A DNA stretch of 24,475 nucleotides, taken from positions 1 to 24,475 of the IMG/VR virus record IMGVR_UViG_3300025132_000284. One strand, written 5' to 3'. A model generated the notes under the pieces. The model saw nothing but the letters and a program-made list of their open reading frames with translations, had not been told where the DNA came from and made no database searches. The translations under genes and the position numbers were made by a program. The stretch is from a virus. Of the stretch, positions 1-9,742 are shown in pieces; position 1 is the stretch's first letter, and every line of letters begins with the position of its first letter.

Positions 1-3000
1 GCCACTGTCTGATTATCGCTAAAGAATCCAAACTGGTTGGTGTGATCTGTGGACCACTCATTCAATGGGCGGCGGACATTTAAATTTCTCCATGGCAGAG
101 AATTGTAAACACTATACTCTCCAGCTGCAAGATCAAGCATTCCCTGGCCCATGGTTGCTGGGGAGCCAGGCGACGAGAAGCGATTCACAATAATAGAATC
201 TGAGCTTCCTGTTAAATCTCGCCTTGGCATCGCAAAGTCAATAACTCCCGTAACAAAAGTCGAAGGAACATAGGTTGAAGGCAGCGCTCCAGCCTCTGCC
301 AAATATCTGTTATTGATAGATCGACCATTTGTCATGATCAAATCATAATTATGTGAATAATTTCCTATGTTTGTGGCATTAAGTACTTGATCTGGCCTTC
401 CTGGGATGTTTGTTGCAGAACCAGTAAACATCTTTATATTTTCAATATTTACTGGGCGTTTTGCCATCACACTCCTAAACATACTGCCTTTTTCAAGATT
501 GGGGTTGGGCGCCATGTTATTGCCATATCCCGAACCAAAGGCATATATGCTACTAGCGGAAAGCATGATTCTCCAACCCTCTATTCGATTTGTAACATTG
601 TCTGGAGTGGTGTTATGTGGTCTCAAGTTGCTATTAATGTGCCTGTATACTTTTCCTCCAACAAACTTCTCAGTGAAAGGACCCTGTACTGGACGGCCAT
701 ACATTGGCCCATAAGTGTCTTCATGAAGGTTGGTTAAGTCGACACCTTGCATAAAATTAGTGGCCAAGTCGTCATGGTAGCCGCCTGAGATAGATGCGCT
801 GTAAATATCAAAGAAGGCATATAGATCTCCCTTAGAAGTGAAATAAGAATTTTCTGCAGTGCTTAGCTTAAAATTATTAACACTTGAATTAAAAGATTGC
901 TTTCTTTTGCCATTGTTAAGAGCAAGATCGTCATTACACTCCTCAAAAGGCAGCACAGAAGAGCTTGGAACAACCATGTAGCTGCCGCTTGTGCTTTGTT
1001 TTATGAACGTAAGCAGATCTGTTTGTTTGTTTACAAACTCATTTACGCCGCCCTTAACTAGTGGAGACTCATCAACTTCAAGTCTCAAAGGCGGTGCTAG
1101 GCGCCTGAGTGCATAAGTTGAGCCGGCATATGTTGTTATGCCGCCTGAGCCGGTAGCGCCTAAAGTTGGCGCTGGTGTATTTGTGTCATTTACTATTGAG
1201 TCTAATATAGATTGTTTATCTACATTGACCCCCTCCACACTAGAACTCAAGGCAGCGTTTGATTTTTCAGCGCGCTGATCCCACCATAAACAGTTGTCTG
1301 CAGTGCTTTGCACTAATCTACAATTGCCATTTCCAGGGGCATCGACGTCAATTGTCAGATCAGATCCGCCAGCTTTTCTTGGTGTTGCATTGTTGCCGTT
1401 CCCAGATGAGTCTTTGATCCCCCCAGCAGCAACAGTATCTCCATCTCCCATCTTCCAATATCCAACAAGAGATGTGGCTGTGTTTAATTTCAAGGCGTCG
1501 TTGGGGCAGCCTGAATTATATAGCGCGGTGACCTGTGCGGCTGATAATTCTAGAGAACGATAAACAACCACCTCATCCATGTTTCCATTAAAAGTATTTG
1601 CAGTACTGGTAGCTGAACTTTGCTGGGCGCTGGCGATCCTGAATAGGCCAGTTGTATTTTCCATTGCGACATATGACCCCAAACCAAGAGTTGCCGCAGC
1701 TGCAACCACTGAGCCATTAACATAAAGTTTAATTCCATTTCTTGCGCTGGTTCCGCCCACGCCACTATATGTTATCGCGACGTGCGTCCAATTACCGATA
1801 TAAGACGCTGGATTGAAAGAAAACTCCGCATATTCGTATTTTGTTGAGGCGCCGTCGTAGAGTTGGACCCTTAGTCGGTTTGCAGATTTTCTAAAGTAAA
1901 TATCGTATTCCATTGGATTGGGTAACGCATTGCCCTTTGTGAAGAAATTTTCATCAGCGGACGGCGTTGAAGCCCACTTTATCCAAAAGCCAATGGAAAA
2001 TGCAACATCGTCTGTGCCATCCCCAAAAGATAAAGTATCTGTATCTGCAACAGTTAGCGCGTTACCAGAACCACTAACAAACAAAAGCGACTCTTTCGAC
2101 CAGGGGCCGCCAAGCGGGGCATGGCCGTGCTCCCAATCATAAAGAAGTTCATTGATCCCCGTAAGATTGCCTTCAATTGTTGGAGTCTTGTCTTCTAAGG
2201 TTGGATATTTCCATCTATATTTATTTCTTTGCAGTACTGTGTTTTCTACCATGGTTCGAATATTCGACCCGTACTGATCTGTCATATCGGAAGACATTGG
2301 TATCAAATATCCCAAAAGGGAATCTAGTGTAAGATCTATCCATTTATAGAAGTCAACATACTTATCCAAGTCGGGAGTGTTACCAACTCGTTCATAAAAC
2401 ATTTGTCGCAGCTTCGCCATGTTTTTATAATCATCGCGATATTTGTTGACAGGCTCTCCAACAAGATTATTAAAGTCTTTGACCGTGGAAAACATCTTTA
2501 TCATCTCATCCGAAATGGTCTGATACATACTCTTTTCAATAGATGTATAATAATTTGTTGGACGTGCTATCTCGCCTTTATTAAAGAACTCGTCATCGTC
2601 AGTTAAGATATTGACCATATCTGCACTAGTAATCGTCTCTGGAAGTTGTTTCTTCCCTGAGTTGACGTATTTTTTATTTATCGGCAGGGTTGAGCTAGCT
2701 AAGAATCCAAAACCTTTTGGCAAATATTGTTTACCCACAATCTGACCAAACGGCCCATATTTAGATACCTTTTGAACTGAACCTGAAGAATAATCTTCGC
2801 CAATGAACTGACCACTTGAATCAGAACCGGTTACAGTATCAAATGTCCAATTGAGCACCATCGTGTCGATTTCTGGTATTTTAGTGCCCGTTAGAGCCGT
2901 AGGGTATAAATACGTGCTCCTGAAGGGGTGCTCAGTACCATAATTTTTTACATCCTGAGTGTGCTGTTGAATAGTGCCTGTGGGCAAATGTTTAAACCAA

Positions 3001-5642
3001 ACTCTTGTTGAGGAGATGTTTCCATCCGCTTTTTGCAAAAGCGAGCCAGAAAAGTTAGTGCGATGTGCGCCAATGTAAGGCGCTTTCGGCTTATTTAGGA
3101 ACAGGCTCCCATTGTCAGCACTAATTGTTCCAGTGTGGTAAAATTCATTTTTTACATAATCTGCAATCTTCTCAACACCATAGAACTCAACCAGATAACC
3201 ATTAGTATTTACCGACCCCGACGAGCCGTCTGGCAAATTAGCGTTTACAGTCGGGGTTGGCCTAACTGAAACAGAGAATGTCCACCGTGTGTCATCAAAG
3301 ACATTATCAAAGTAACTACTTGAAAGATTAAGAGCGCCAATAGCGGAGCCGGCGGTACCAGTTAAAAGAAACCTTGCTCTTTGTGAATAGTCAGAAGCCC
3401 TAATTGCAAAAACTTGGAAGTTGGCAGTGTCTGTCGATGCCCATGTTAAATTATTCCCAGTAGCGGCATCCCTGACTTGGTGCATCCCAAATAGAGAAGC
3501 CGTGGTATAGGGAATATATGACCTAAACTGACGGCTTGGGCCCTCATCGGTTGTTGCAACTGTGTTTGTGTCGGCTATTGAAAAACGTATTGGAAAGTGA
3601 ACTTCGGACTCCATTGTAAAGCCCAGATAATCAGTTAGCCCATAAGTGCCTGATATTATAGCTTTTGAGTTAGAATTTGCACTTGAGGAGTGGGCAAAGA
3701 CAGTACCTTCTGCACTCCCAGTAAGTCCAAAATTTACATACTTTTTGTATTCTGCAATTGATTGGTAATTGTCTTTTAATTCGTAAGTTACTCTATTGCC
3801 ATACGTGTTTATTCTATAAATCTCATCACCCACCCCAAAACAATGAAGCATGTTCCTAAAAGACTTTTCTGTACCTTTTGTTTTGTTGATATAGATGATG
3901 TTGTTGTAGATGTTATTGTAGATCTTATTTTTAACATCGTAAAGCTTTTGTTCAAATAGGGTTCGATCATTTCGGCTTTGGTAATATTCCAACTCAGTAG
4001 CATCGGAAAACAGCTCAGGGAAATATTGAAATCCGATAGACTGCAAAAGCCTGTCATTAAATGGGGCGGGCTTGTGTTGGAAGCCGGCGTGTGATTTATA
4101 TTTTAATGTAGGCAGTGTGTTGATTTGCTCTGCCAGAGAGTCAAAATAAGAACCAACAACCTGAGTGAGATTCTTAAGGGGCGATGTCTCCTTATCTTCA
4201 TCTTCTTCTGTAATCCAGGCCGGCAGAGAATGGTAGATGGATGCATTGTTTGCAAAGTCGTGTATCTGCCCTTCTTCTTTTTTGTCCCTTAACGTTGATT
4301 GAACTGTGGGGTGGAAAGGGTATAAGATAGGGTCTTTAAATTCTCTAGAAACAAGACTGGATGAGACCATTGCAGATCCAACATTTCGCGAGTTTGAACT
4401 GTACCCAACAAAGACGCCATTACTAATTCGCCCTGAGTAATCTAGAATATTTCTATCTACCGAAGAAGTTTGAGTTATCCCTTCGTTAAATTTGTAATAT
4501 ACTCCCAGAGCGGTATTTGCGTCATCAGTATTTGTGCCGCCGCCGACTGGCTCAATCATATATCTAACCACTTCTGCAGAACTTCTCTTATCTTTCCAAA
4601 ATCTAAACTCATCTAGGGAGCCAGAGAGCTTACCCCAGCCTTTTGTGGGCTGAGTTGTTCCTAGAGGTGCAGTATAAAGAGATCCGATTGTTGCATTGAT
4701 GTTACCACTAACATATCCAACAGACGATCCGGTTAAAACTGTTTGATCACACTTGCCATCAACATAGAAATTTACTTCTATCTGGCTTCCAGTGTTTTTC
4801 ATTACAAAGGCATAGTGGTGCCATTTATTATCTGCAACTGAAGATGTTGTGACCGAAGAGCCAATAGTTGCCCACGCAACCCCTGTGGCTCCAGACATGT
4901 AGGTGACCCTAAATGGAGATGCAGCCGTTGTACCAGTCATCTCAATTGTTAAACGGCCATAACTAGGGTTTGAGGATATAAAATCTGACGTGCTGGCGTC
5001 GAAGATAACTTCTTTACCTGTTTTGGCTGTTGCAAAAGTAGACTTTTTCATCCAGAATTCAACCGTGTTTCCATCAATGCCGCCAATTTTTAGATTACAT
5101 TCACGGTTTTTTGATGGTTCCCACACATTAGCATAGCCGCTTTTATAGTCGCCAGAAACGTCTTGAATATCTTTATCTTTTGAGCGTTTGGATGTGTGAG
5201 GGCCGCCCTTTACAAAGATATACTCATAAGAGGCTGTTGCTGTTGCGCCATAGCCATTTTCATAGTCGACTTGTGTCCCCCACGATCTTGGAGAGATAAT
5301 AACATATCCGTTAGTTCGAGGATATACCTCTTCGAACACATACATATCAAAAAACGAAGAGCTTAACTCCCACTGAACTCTTTCTTTTAAGGAGCCGTCA
5401 TATGGGTAGGTGTCATAAATTCTATCAAATGCATCGACGTAATACTTCTTTGCAGAGCCAAACCTAGCAAAGTTTTTAAGATCAGAAAAGTCCACAGGGG
5501 GCTTAAAGCGTTCCCGCTGTACAAAATAATTTTTTAAGTAATCAACAGATTCCAGAGTCCCGTCTTTAACAAGGGAATCTGGGTTGGCATTCGTTAAAAT
5601 TATATCATGACTTTCATAAAGTTTTTTGTAATCGATCGGCAT
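1..5642 (-). CDS. Giant LamG-domain tail/baseplate protein, C-terminus beyond window
   Basis: The frame opens at an ATG (5642-5640) 13 bases after the preceding stop. It runs 1880 codons to the window edge without a stop, which I checked codon by codon, so the protein is incomplete at its C-terminus. Three concanavalin-A/LamG-like domains are visible: about residues 165-360 (NTVEFWMKK, KWHHYAFV, GSLDEFRFWK), a divergent one about 670-905 (DDTRWTFSVSV, SSTRVWFKHL), and about 1185-1390 (FSIGFWIKW, NWTHVAITY, GNMDEVVVY). Between the first two, residues about 485-630 contain TKGTEKSFRNMLHCFG, which resembles the core of tail protein I / gp7 wedge proteins. A later segment near residue 1645 (GPFTEKFVGG) resembles large tail proteins I associate with uncultured marine phages, from memory. 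Likely role: peripheral baseplate or fibre protein that binds host glycans, possibly with a wedge core. Virion location is inferred from family and neighbours. Confidence 0.85.
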   Translation of the reverse strand, partial: MPIDYKKLYESHDIILTNANPDSLVKDGTLESVDYLKNYFVQRERFKPPVDFSDLKNFARFGSAKKYYVDAFDRIYDTYPYDGSLKERVQWELSSSFFDMYVFEEVYPRTNGYVIISPRSWGTQVDYENGYGATATASYEYIFVKGGPHTSKRSKDKDIQDVSGDYKSGYANVWEPSKNRECNLKIGGIDGNTVEFWMKKSTFATAKTGKEVIFDASTSDFISSNPSYGRLTIEMTGTTAASPFRVTYMSGATGVAWATIGSSVTTSSVADNKWHHYAFVMKNTGSQIEVNFYVDGKCDQTVLTGSSVGYVSGNINATIGSLYTAPLGTTQPTKGWGKLSGSLDEFRFWKDKRSSAEVVRYMIEPVGGGTNTDDANTALGVYYKFNEGITQTSSVDRNILDYSGRISNGVFVGYSSNSRNVGSAMVSSSLVSREFKDPILYPFHPTVQSTLRDKKEEGQIHDFANNASIYHSLPAWITEEDEDKETSPLKNLTQVVGSYFDSLAEQINTLPTLKYKSHAGFQHKPAPFNDRLLQSIGFQYFPELFSDATELEYYQSRNDRTLFEQKLYDVKNKIYNNIYNNIIYINKTKGTEKSFRNMLHCFGVGDEIYRINTYGNRVTYELKDNYQSIAEYKKYVNFGLTGSAEGTVFAHSSSANSNSKAIISGTYGLTDYLGFTMESEVHFPIRFSIADTNTVATTDEGPSRQFRSYIPYTTASLFGMHQVRDAATGNNLTWASTDTANFQVFAIRASDYSQRARFLLTGTAGSAIGALNLSSSYFDNVFDDTRWTFSVSVRPTPTVNANLPDGSSGSVNTNGYLVEFYGVEKIADYVKNEFYHTGTISADNGSLFLNKPKAPYIGAHRTNFSGSLLQKADGNISSTRVWFKHLPTGTIQQHTQDVKNYGTEHPFRSTYLYPTALTGTKIPEIDTMVLNWTFDTVTGSDSSGQFIGEDYSSGSVQKVSKYGPFGQIVGKQYLPKGFGFLASSTLPINKKYVNSGKKQLPETITSADMVNILTDDDEFFNKGEIARPTNYYTSIEKSMYQTISDEMIKMFSTVKDFNNLVGEPVNKYRDDYKNMAKLRQMFYERVGNTPDLDKYVDFYKWIDLTLDSLLGYLIPMSSDMTDQYGSNIRTMVENTVLQRNKYRWKYPTLEDKTPTIEGNLTGINELLYDWEHGHAPLGGPWSKESLLFVSGSGNALTVADTDTLSFGDGTDDVAFSIGFWIKWASTPSADENFFTKGNALPNPMEYDIYFRKSANRLRVQLYDGASTKYEYAEFSFNPASYIGNWTHVAITYSGVGGTSARNGIKLYVNGSVVAAAATLGLGSYVAMENTTGLFRIASAQQSSATSTANTFNGNMDEVVVYRSLELSAAQVTALYNSGCPNDALKLNTATSLVGYWKMGDGDTVAAGGIKDSSGNGNNATPRKAGGSDLTIDVDAPGNGNCRLVQSTADNCLWWDQRAEKSNAALSSSVEGVNVDKQSILDSIVNDTNTPAPTLGATGSGGITTYAGSTYALRRLAPPLRLEVDESPLVKGGVNEFVNKQTDLLTFIKQSTSGSYMVVPSSSVLPFEECNDDLALNNGKRKQSFNSSVNNFKLSTAENSYFTSKGDLYAFFDIYSASISGGYHDDLATNFMQGVDLTNLHEDTYGPMYGRPVQGPFTEKFVGGKVYRHINSNLRPHNTTPDNVTNRIEGWRIMLSASSIYAFGSGYGNNMAPNPNLEKGSMFRSVMAKRPVNIENIKMFTGSATNIPGRPDQVLNATNIGNYSHNYDLIMTNGRSINNRYLAEAGALPSTYVPSTFVTGVIDFAMPRRDLTGSSDSIIVNRFSSPGSPATMGQGMLDLAAGEYSVYNSLPWRNLNVRRPLNEWSTDHTNQFGFFSDNQTV

Positions 5643-5655
5643 TCTATTCTACTCT

Positions 5656-7518
5656 TTATTCTACTTTAAATTTAAATTCTTCCGGCTGCTCAATATATTG
5701 TGAATTTAAGTAATATACAAATTTTATCCCGTAAACGTTGTCTGGCTCTAGTAGCGACATATCTAAGTCAAAATAACTCCCACTTGCATCAAACGACAGT
5801 CTAGTTTGATTATCACTACCTGTGCCGTAACTTATTACATCTAAATTATCATTTATTCTGTAAATTTTGTAATACGAATCCTCAACTAAATCAATTGGAG
5901 CTTTGTTTGACGATACCGTATAAATAGTTGGGCTCCAATCTTTTTTTCTCGTGTATAGTCGGAATCTTGCCGCTTTATTTTGACTTGAATATGAAGGTTT
6001 TAGATTAGTAATTGTGCTTACAAATTGTTGATTCGGGTTGGTCGCCTGGCCAGGCCAAAGTTGAGTTAAACTTTTGGGCTCAATCGATCCGGTGAAATAT
6101 TCAGAAGAACCAAAATGCCACACATCATATACTTTATTTAAACTAGTAGAACCAGTGAAAGCAAAAGATGCAGAATATATTCCCGTAGAGACGTACCCTC
6201 CCGTTACGTTAAAATCGCCATTTGTGACGACCCCGCCGCCCGGAAGCTTGGAGAGGGCCAATTTTGAGCCCGAAGGGGCTGTATTATCTGATGAGCCGGA
6301 ATATAAACTTACCAAAATAGCACCATTACCAATGCTGGGTATGTTTTTTAGTTGCCCGCGCACATAATTATAAAGATAAATGGTGTTTAAGTTATCTGCC
6401 ACAGGAGCCAGAGAACTGCTGTAATAAAAATTACCCCTATCATCTTTTGTCGAAGAATCCCACCTTGCTTCTATCGCCGGCCTATAAAAGAAATTTTCAG
6501 AACCCCTTGCAAAAAACTTTTTAATGTAATAGGATGTCTCTTGGGACTCTTCCGCGGAAGACAACTTTACGCCTACACCATAATTAGATTTGCTGCCTAA
6601 TACATTTCCAGCGCTATTGACCCACTGCTCTACTAATTCAGTAATATCCATTTCTAGATCTTCAAATCCAGTGCTAAAAGACGCAGTAAACGAGGAGGAA
6701 GTATCCGTGTAATAGTCTCCACCTTGGGTGACCCAAGATGTGTAATCGGCACCAACAGTGGTCGTTGAGAGGCCAATAAATTTTGCATTTCCAGTTGGGG
6801 CTGTTATGGCCCCTGCTGTGACATTTGCAACGCCGACAGCTGCAACGCTACGGACTGCGGTAAACGCTGACTGGGCGCCTACAACATTTTTAAATGTCTC
6901 AGCGTAATCAGAGGCTGCGGCGCCTGCCGAGATGTCTACTTCAACTTCAGTCCCATCTAGGTTGGGCGCCGTTTCTGCTGCAGACTTGAACCAAAAATTA
7001 TACCTATTGCTGCTTGCATCGTAAAGGCTTATATATTTTCCACCATAATCGCCTTTTGTGTTAGATGCAAAAGAGGCTGTTAAGATGTTTGAAATTTTAG
7101 TGTCATTCCGATAAAGCCAATTAGATGGCTCCTCATCAGAATAATTTTCCATATCCAACCCATTGCCTTCTTGCCAGGATTGAGATATTGCAGATACAAC
7201 TAAATTGAAGTCTTTTGGTGTTGTTTGGGAGTGTCTTGCATTATACATTCTCAAATAAAATGACACACTACCAGAGGCCGGTATATCGCCCTGAGTTCTG
7301 TCGTAGGATATATAATCAACTGCATTTCCAACCACAGGAAACTTAATTAACGTTCTGGCCTTTTCAGCCGAAGAGGATGAAGCTTGGCCGTATATTGAAA
7401 ATGTCTCCAATATGTCAGATTGCCCCATATTTCCGCTAACACCCCTGGTGGTTAAATTAGCCTTGTATGCGTTGGTGATTGTATTGTCTGCATCTGCGAT
7501 GTATCTTTTAATAGCCAT
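5656..7518 (-). CDS. DNRLRE-like tail/baseplate structural protein (620 aa)
   Basis: The protein opens with a pattern seen in DNRLRE/CBM96-like beta-sandwich modules: an early ADADNTIT strand, an RTLIKFPV strand near residue 55, SVSFYLRMYNARH near 85, and SWQEGNG near 110. A later segment (DLEMDITELVEQWVN, about residues 283-298) followed by YGVGVKLSS also fits this family, in which a helical element leads to a surface-binding sheet. The C-terminal 270 residues are beta-rich and full of Ser, Gly and Tyr, like fibre or neck modules, with no motif I recognise. No signal peptide or membrane segment is visible. Its ATG overlaps the gp6-like stop by one base (TAATG), suggesting translational coupling with the wedge gene. 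Its place between gp6 and the LamG giant suggests a baseplate-attached adhesin or fibre connector. The exact T4 counterpart is unknown. Confidence 0.8.
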   Translation of the reverse strand: MAIKRYIADADNTITNAYKANLTTRGVSGNMGQSDILETFSIYGQASSSSAEKARTLIKFPVVGNAVDYISYDRTQGDIPASGSVSFYLRMYNARHSQTTPKDFNLVVSAISQSWQEGNGLDMENYSDEEPSNWLYRNDTKISNILTASFASNTKGDYGGKYISLYDASSNRYNFWFKSAAETAPNLDGTEVEVDISAGAAASDYAETFKNVVGAQSAFTAVRSVAAVGVANVTAGAITAPTGNAKFIGLSTTTVGADYTSWVTQGGDYYTDTSSSFTASFSTGFEDLEMDITELVEQWVNSAGNVLGSKSNYGVGVKLSSAEESQETSYYIKKFFARGSENFFYRPAIEARWDSSTKDDRGNFYYSSSLAPVADNLNTIYLYNYVRGQLKNIPSIGNGAILVSLYSGSSDNTAPSGSKLALSKLPGGGVVTNGDFNVTGGYVSTGIYSASFAFTGSTSLNKVYDVWHFGSSEYFTGSIEPKSLTQLWPGQATNPNQQFVSTITNLKPSYSSQNKAARFRLYTRKKDWSPTIYTVSSNKAPIDLVEDSYYKIYRINDNLDVISYGTGSDNQTRLSFDASGSYFDLDMSLLEPDNVYGIKFVYYLNSQYIEQPEEFKFKVE

Positions 7519-9314
7519 TATTGTACGGTGCCTCCAATATCTAGATCTGGATATTTTATTTCAAAAATAGTATCTGTGGGTGGAAATAAAAATCTACCAT
7601 CGGGGGAGAGTGCTTCCTCTATAGATATTGGAGCATCAGCGTATCCATCACCAGTCATAACTTTCATTTTTACATCAACAACGTCCATTAAATCAGGTAT
7701 AGATTTTAATATTTGATATATGTCAGTGATAATGATTGGTTCTCCGATATAAAATGTCTTTCTGAATGCGTTTCTTAATGTTTGGTTGGCCTCGACCAAA
7801 ATATCATACTTGTTTGTACCAGGGAAAGGGACAATTTTAAATTCTATCCCAACATTACAAATATTTGCATCTAAAATATCAATTGTGTCGTTGACCATTT
7901 TATATTGATTTATCCAAGTTTTTAAGTTATTTTTAAGAGTAGTGTTCGCATTTGTCAAATCCCCATCAGAATCTTCAGCTAAAACATAATAATTTATATT
8001 TCGCTGATTATATGAATCTGAGTCTAGCTCCAGGGCCGCTCTTTTAATTTTGCCATATTTTGCCGGCATGTTATAAGCAAGTGCAATATAATCTTGCTTT
8101 GTGACAGCTCTGTTTTGCGAGGCAAAGTTAGACATGGCCCTCTCTTTTATTTCCTCAACACTGATCAGGCTTACGTCACCAGTGATCGGCTCTTCGTTTA
8201 AGACGGCCAAACTTCCTTGTACCTCTGAAATTATAGCCTCGCTCAGAAGCCCTTGTTGCTCGGCTGGAAAAGAAAAATCAGCAGTACCAATTCTTGTCAC
8301 TGTCTGTGCTCCAGTGTTGACGTTTTCATTTGTATTAATTCTGTATATTATAGTTAACGTAGTGTTTGACGGAGAAACTCCCAGCTTGTCTGTTTTGTTC
8401 AATATTGAAGGGTCGAAAGATGTGTCTGTGACATAATTTTTCCCATGCAACTCCAACACCACTTCTGAGGGATCTTTAACCTCTACCGGAGTCTCTTCGC
8501 TACCTTGGCCAAATTGCAAAAACAAGCCATCTGGTGTTGTGTCCACTCGGAAGCGCCTAGAGACAGAAACAGGCTTCAAAATAAAAGGCACTGTACTGTG
8601 GTCGGAATTTCTATTTATAACTGGTACAAAAAGTACATCTTGGCTTAGATAATCAACTTCAAAATATTGATTTCCATTATCATCAAAAACTGAAACTATT
8701 TCACTTATATTTTCACCAAGAAGAGTAACTCTTTGAAATGGAGTGTATTCTCCGATTTGTACTTCTTGAACTGCTAACTCTCCCGACATGATTTGGCCGG
8801 CGGCCCTAATTGCATACGATAAGGGGTTGCCAGTGGTTGCATCCTGATCGGCCACCACAACTGGGTTTTCAGATAAAGAAAAGTCTATATCTTCCAACAA
8901 AGAAAATATGGTATCATTTGTAGAAATAAAAGTCGACCCTTTTTTTAAGACGGGCATGTACCTTTCATCAGGAGCCTGAGATGCTGCTTCGGCCGGCACA
9001 GTAATATAGAAGTTGCACATACCGAAAGAGGAAGGGTAGGGCTTGTACTTGTATCCCATCTGCCGACTTAACTTAATTACATTGTCAAATTCAATTGCAG
9101 TATCTAAAAAAGACTCATTTGCTTGATAATCTGTATAAAAAGAGAGCATATCCCCAACATAGGCAACTGTATCTAACATCATAGAGCCAAAAGAGGCATC
9201 AGTGAAGTCCCTGTAATTGTCGGGATAGTATCGCTTAACGTAGGACTCAAGCTCGTTTCGAATCGAGGTGAAGTCTCTATTTGTGTAGTTTATTGCTGGT
9301 TTTTTCGGTGCCAT
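7518..9314 (-). CDS. 6: gp6-like baseplate wedge protein (baseplate J family)
   Basis: This 598-aa protein matches the pattern of T4-like gp6 / P2 J wedge proteins, which form the inner baseplate ring and link the wedges together. The N-terminus has the typical block NYTNRDFTSIRNELE followed by DASFGSMMLDTVAYVGDMLSF (about residues 10-60). This is the conserved region where the protein folds into the core bundle with gp25 and gp7. The middle is beta-rich. A later GDVSLISVEEIKERA...QNRAVTKQDY segment (about residues 380-408) and the C-terminal GEPIIITDIYQILKSIPDLMDV block are also typical of the J family. Length is close to T4 gp6 (about 660 aa). An AAAGGA-like ribosome site lies 12 bases before the ATG. 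It lies 32 bases after gp25, and the gp25-gp6 order matches W-J in simpler contractile tails. Confidence 0.9.
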   Translation of the reverse strand: MAPKKPAINYTNRDFTSIRNELESYVKRYYPDNYRDFTDASFGSMMLDTVAYVGDMLSFYTDYQANESFLDTAIEFDNVIKLSRQMGYKYKPYPSSFGMCNFYITVPAEAASQAPDERYMPVLKKGSTFISTNDTIFSLLEDIDFSLSENPVVVADQDATTGNPLSYAIRAAGQIMSGELAVQEVQIGEYTPFQRVTLLGENISEIVSVFDDNGNQYFEVDYLSQDVLFVPVINRNSDHSTVPFILKPVSVSRRFRVDTTPDGLFLQFGQGSEETPVEVKDPSEVVLELHGKNYVTDTSFDPSILNKTDKLGVSPSNTTLTIIYRINTNENVNTGAQTVTRIGTADFSFPAEQQGLLSEAIISEVQGSLAVLNEEPITGDVSLISVEEIKERAMSNFASQNRAVTKQDYIALAYNMPAKYGKIKRAALELDSDSYNQRNINYYVLAEDSDGDLTNANTTLKNNLKTWINQYKMVNDTIDILDANICNVGIEFKIVPFPGTNKYDILVEANQTLRNAFRKTFYIGEPIIITDIYQILKSIPDLMDVVDVKMKVMTGDGYADAPISIEEALSPDGRFLFPPTDTIFEIKYPDLDIGGTVQ

Positions 9315-9346
9315 GTTTTTAATAAATCCTTTTCATAATTAGACAC

Positions 9347-9742
9347 TTAAGCTTTAAAAGTAATAGCTAAAGTGTCATCAAATCCCACGCTTGGTATTGT
9401 ATATACAATTTCAACGCCTATAGAGTTTGTTGGTGCGGTTTCTCCTGGTGCGGCATCAATATTAGTCATCGATATTCCTATGATTTTAACAAATGGAACA
9501 TACTTTTTTACTTGCTCCATGATTTTGCTTCTTAGAGATGTGTGAGTTACAACCTCCGATTCAAAAAGGTAATTTCTTGCTCCAACACCGAATTCCGGAT
9601 CCATAATCCTTTCTCCTGGCGATGTTAGGACCACCATTTTGATATTCTGCCTAGCAACTTCTCCAATGGTTTTATTTAACTTATAATATCCATCGGTAGG
9701 GTCATAAAGCAGTGGTAATTTTGGAGAATAGCCGACTCCCAT
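9347..9742 (-). CDS. 25: gp25-like baseplate wedge protein (GPW/gp25 family)
   Basis: At 131 aa the protein is almost exactly the length of T4 gp25. It carries the family hallmark GERIMDPEFGVGARNYLFE at residues 43-61, followed by the amphipathic helix (SLRSKIMEQVKKYVP) and a C-terminal beta pair (IGVEIVYTIP). In the family this protein joins the inner baseplate core bundle and nucleates sheath assembly. The ATG is preceded by a strong GGAGGAG site, and a TATAAATA late-promoter sequence lies about 50 bases upstream. It is therefore likely the first gene of a separately promoted late unit with gp6, the 620-aa protein and the LamG giant. Confidence 0.92.
   Translation of the reverse strand: MGVGYSPKLPLLYDPTDGYYKLNKTIGEVARQNIKMVVLTSPGERIMDPEFGVGARNYLFESEVVTHTSLRSKIMEQVKKYVPFVKIIGISMTNIDAAPGETAPTNSIGVEIVYTIPSVGFDDTLAITFKA

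Noticed and set aside
387-737. Plus-strand open frames across the window, such as this one and 20741-21142 or 18941-19321
   Set aside because: They lie opposite long minus-strand genes with recognisable domains, have no family resemblance and lack good ribosome sites. They are antisense shadows.
8612-8619. TATAAATA on the minus strand inside the gp6-like gene, and another at 18650-18657 inside the peptidase domain
   Set aside because: Both lie within coding sequence far from a downstream gene start and encode conserved protein. One or two chance copies are expected at this AT content.
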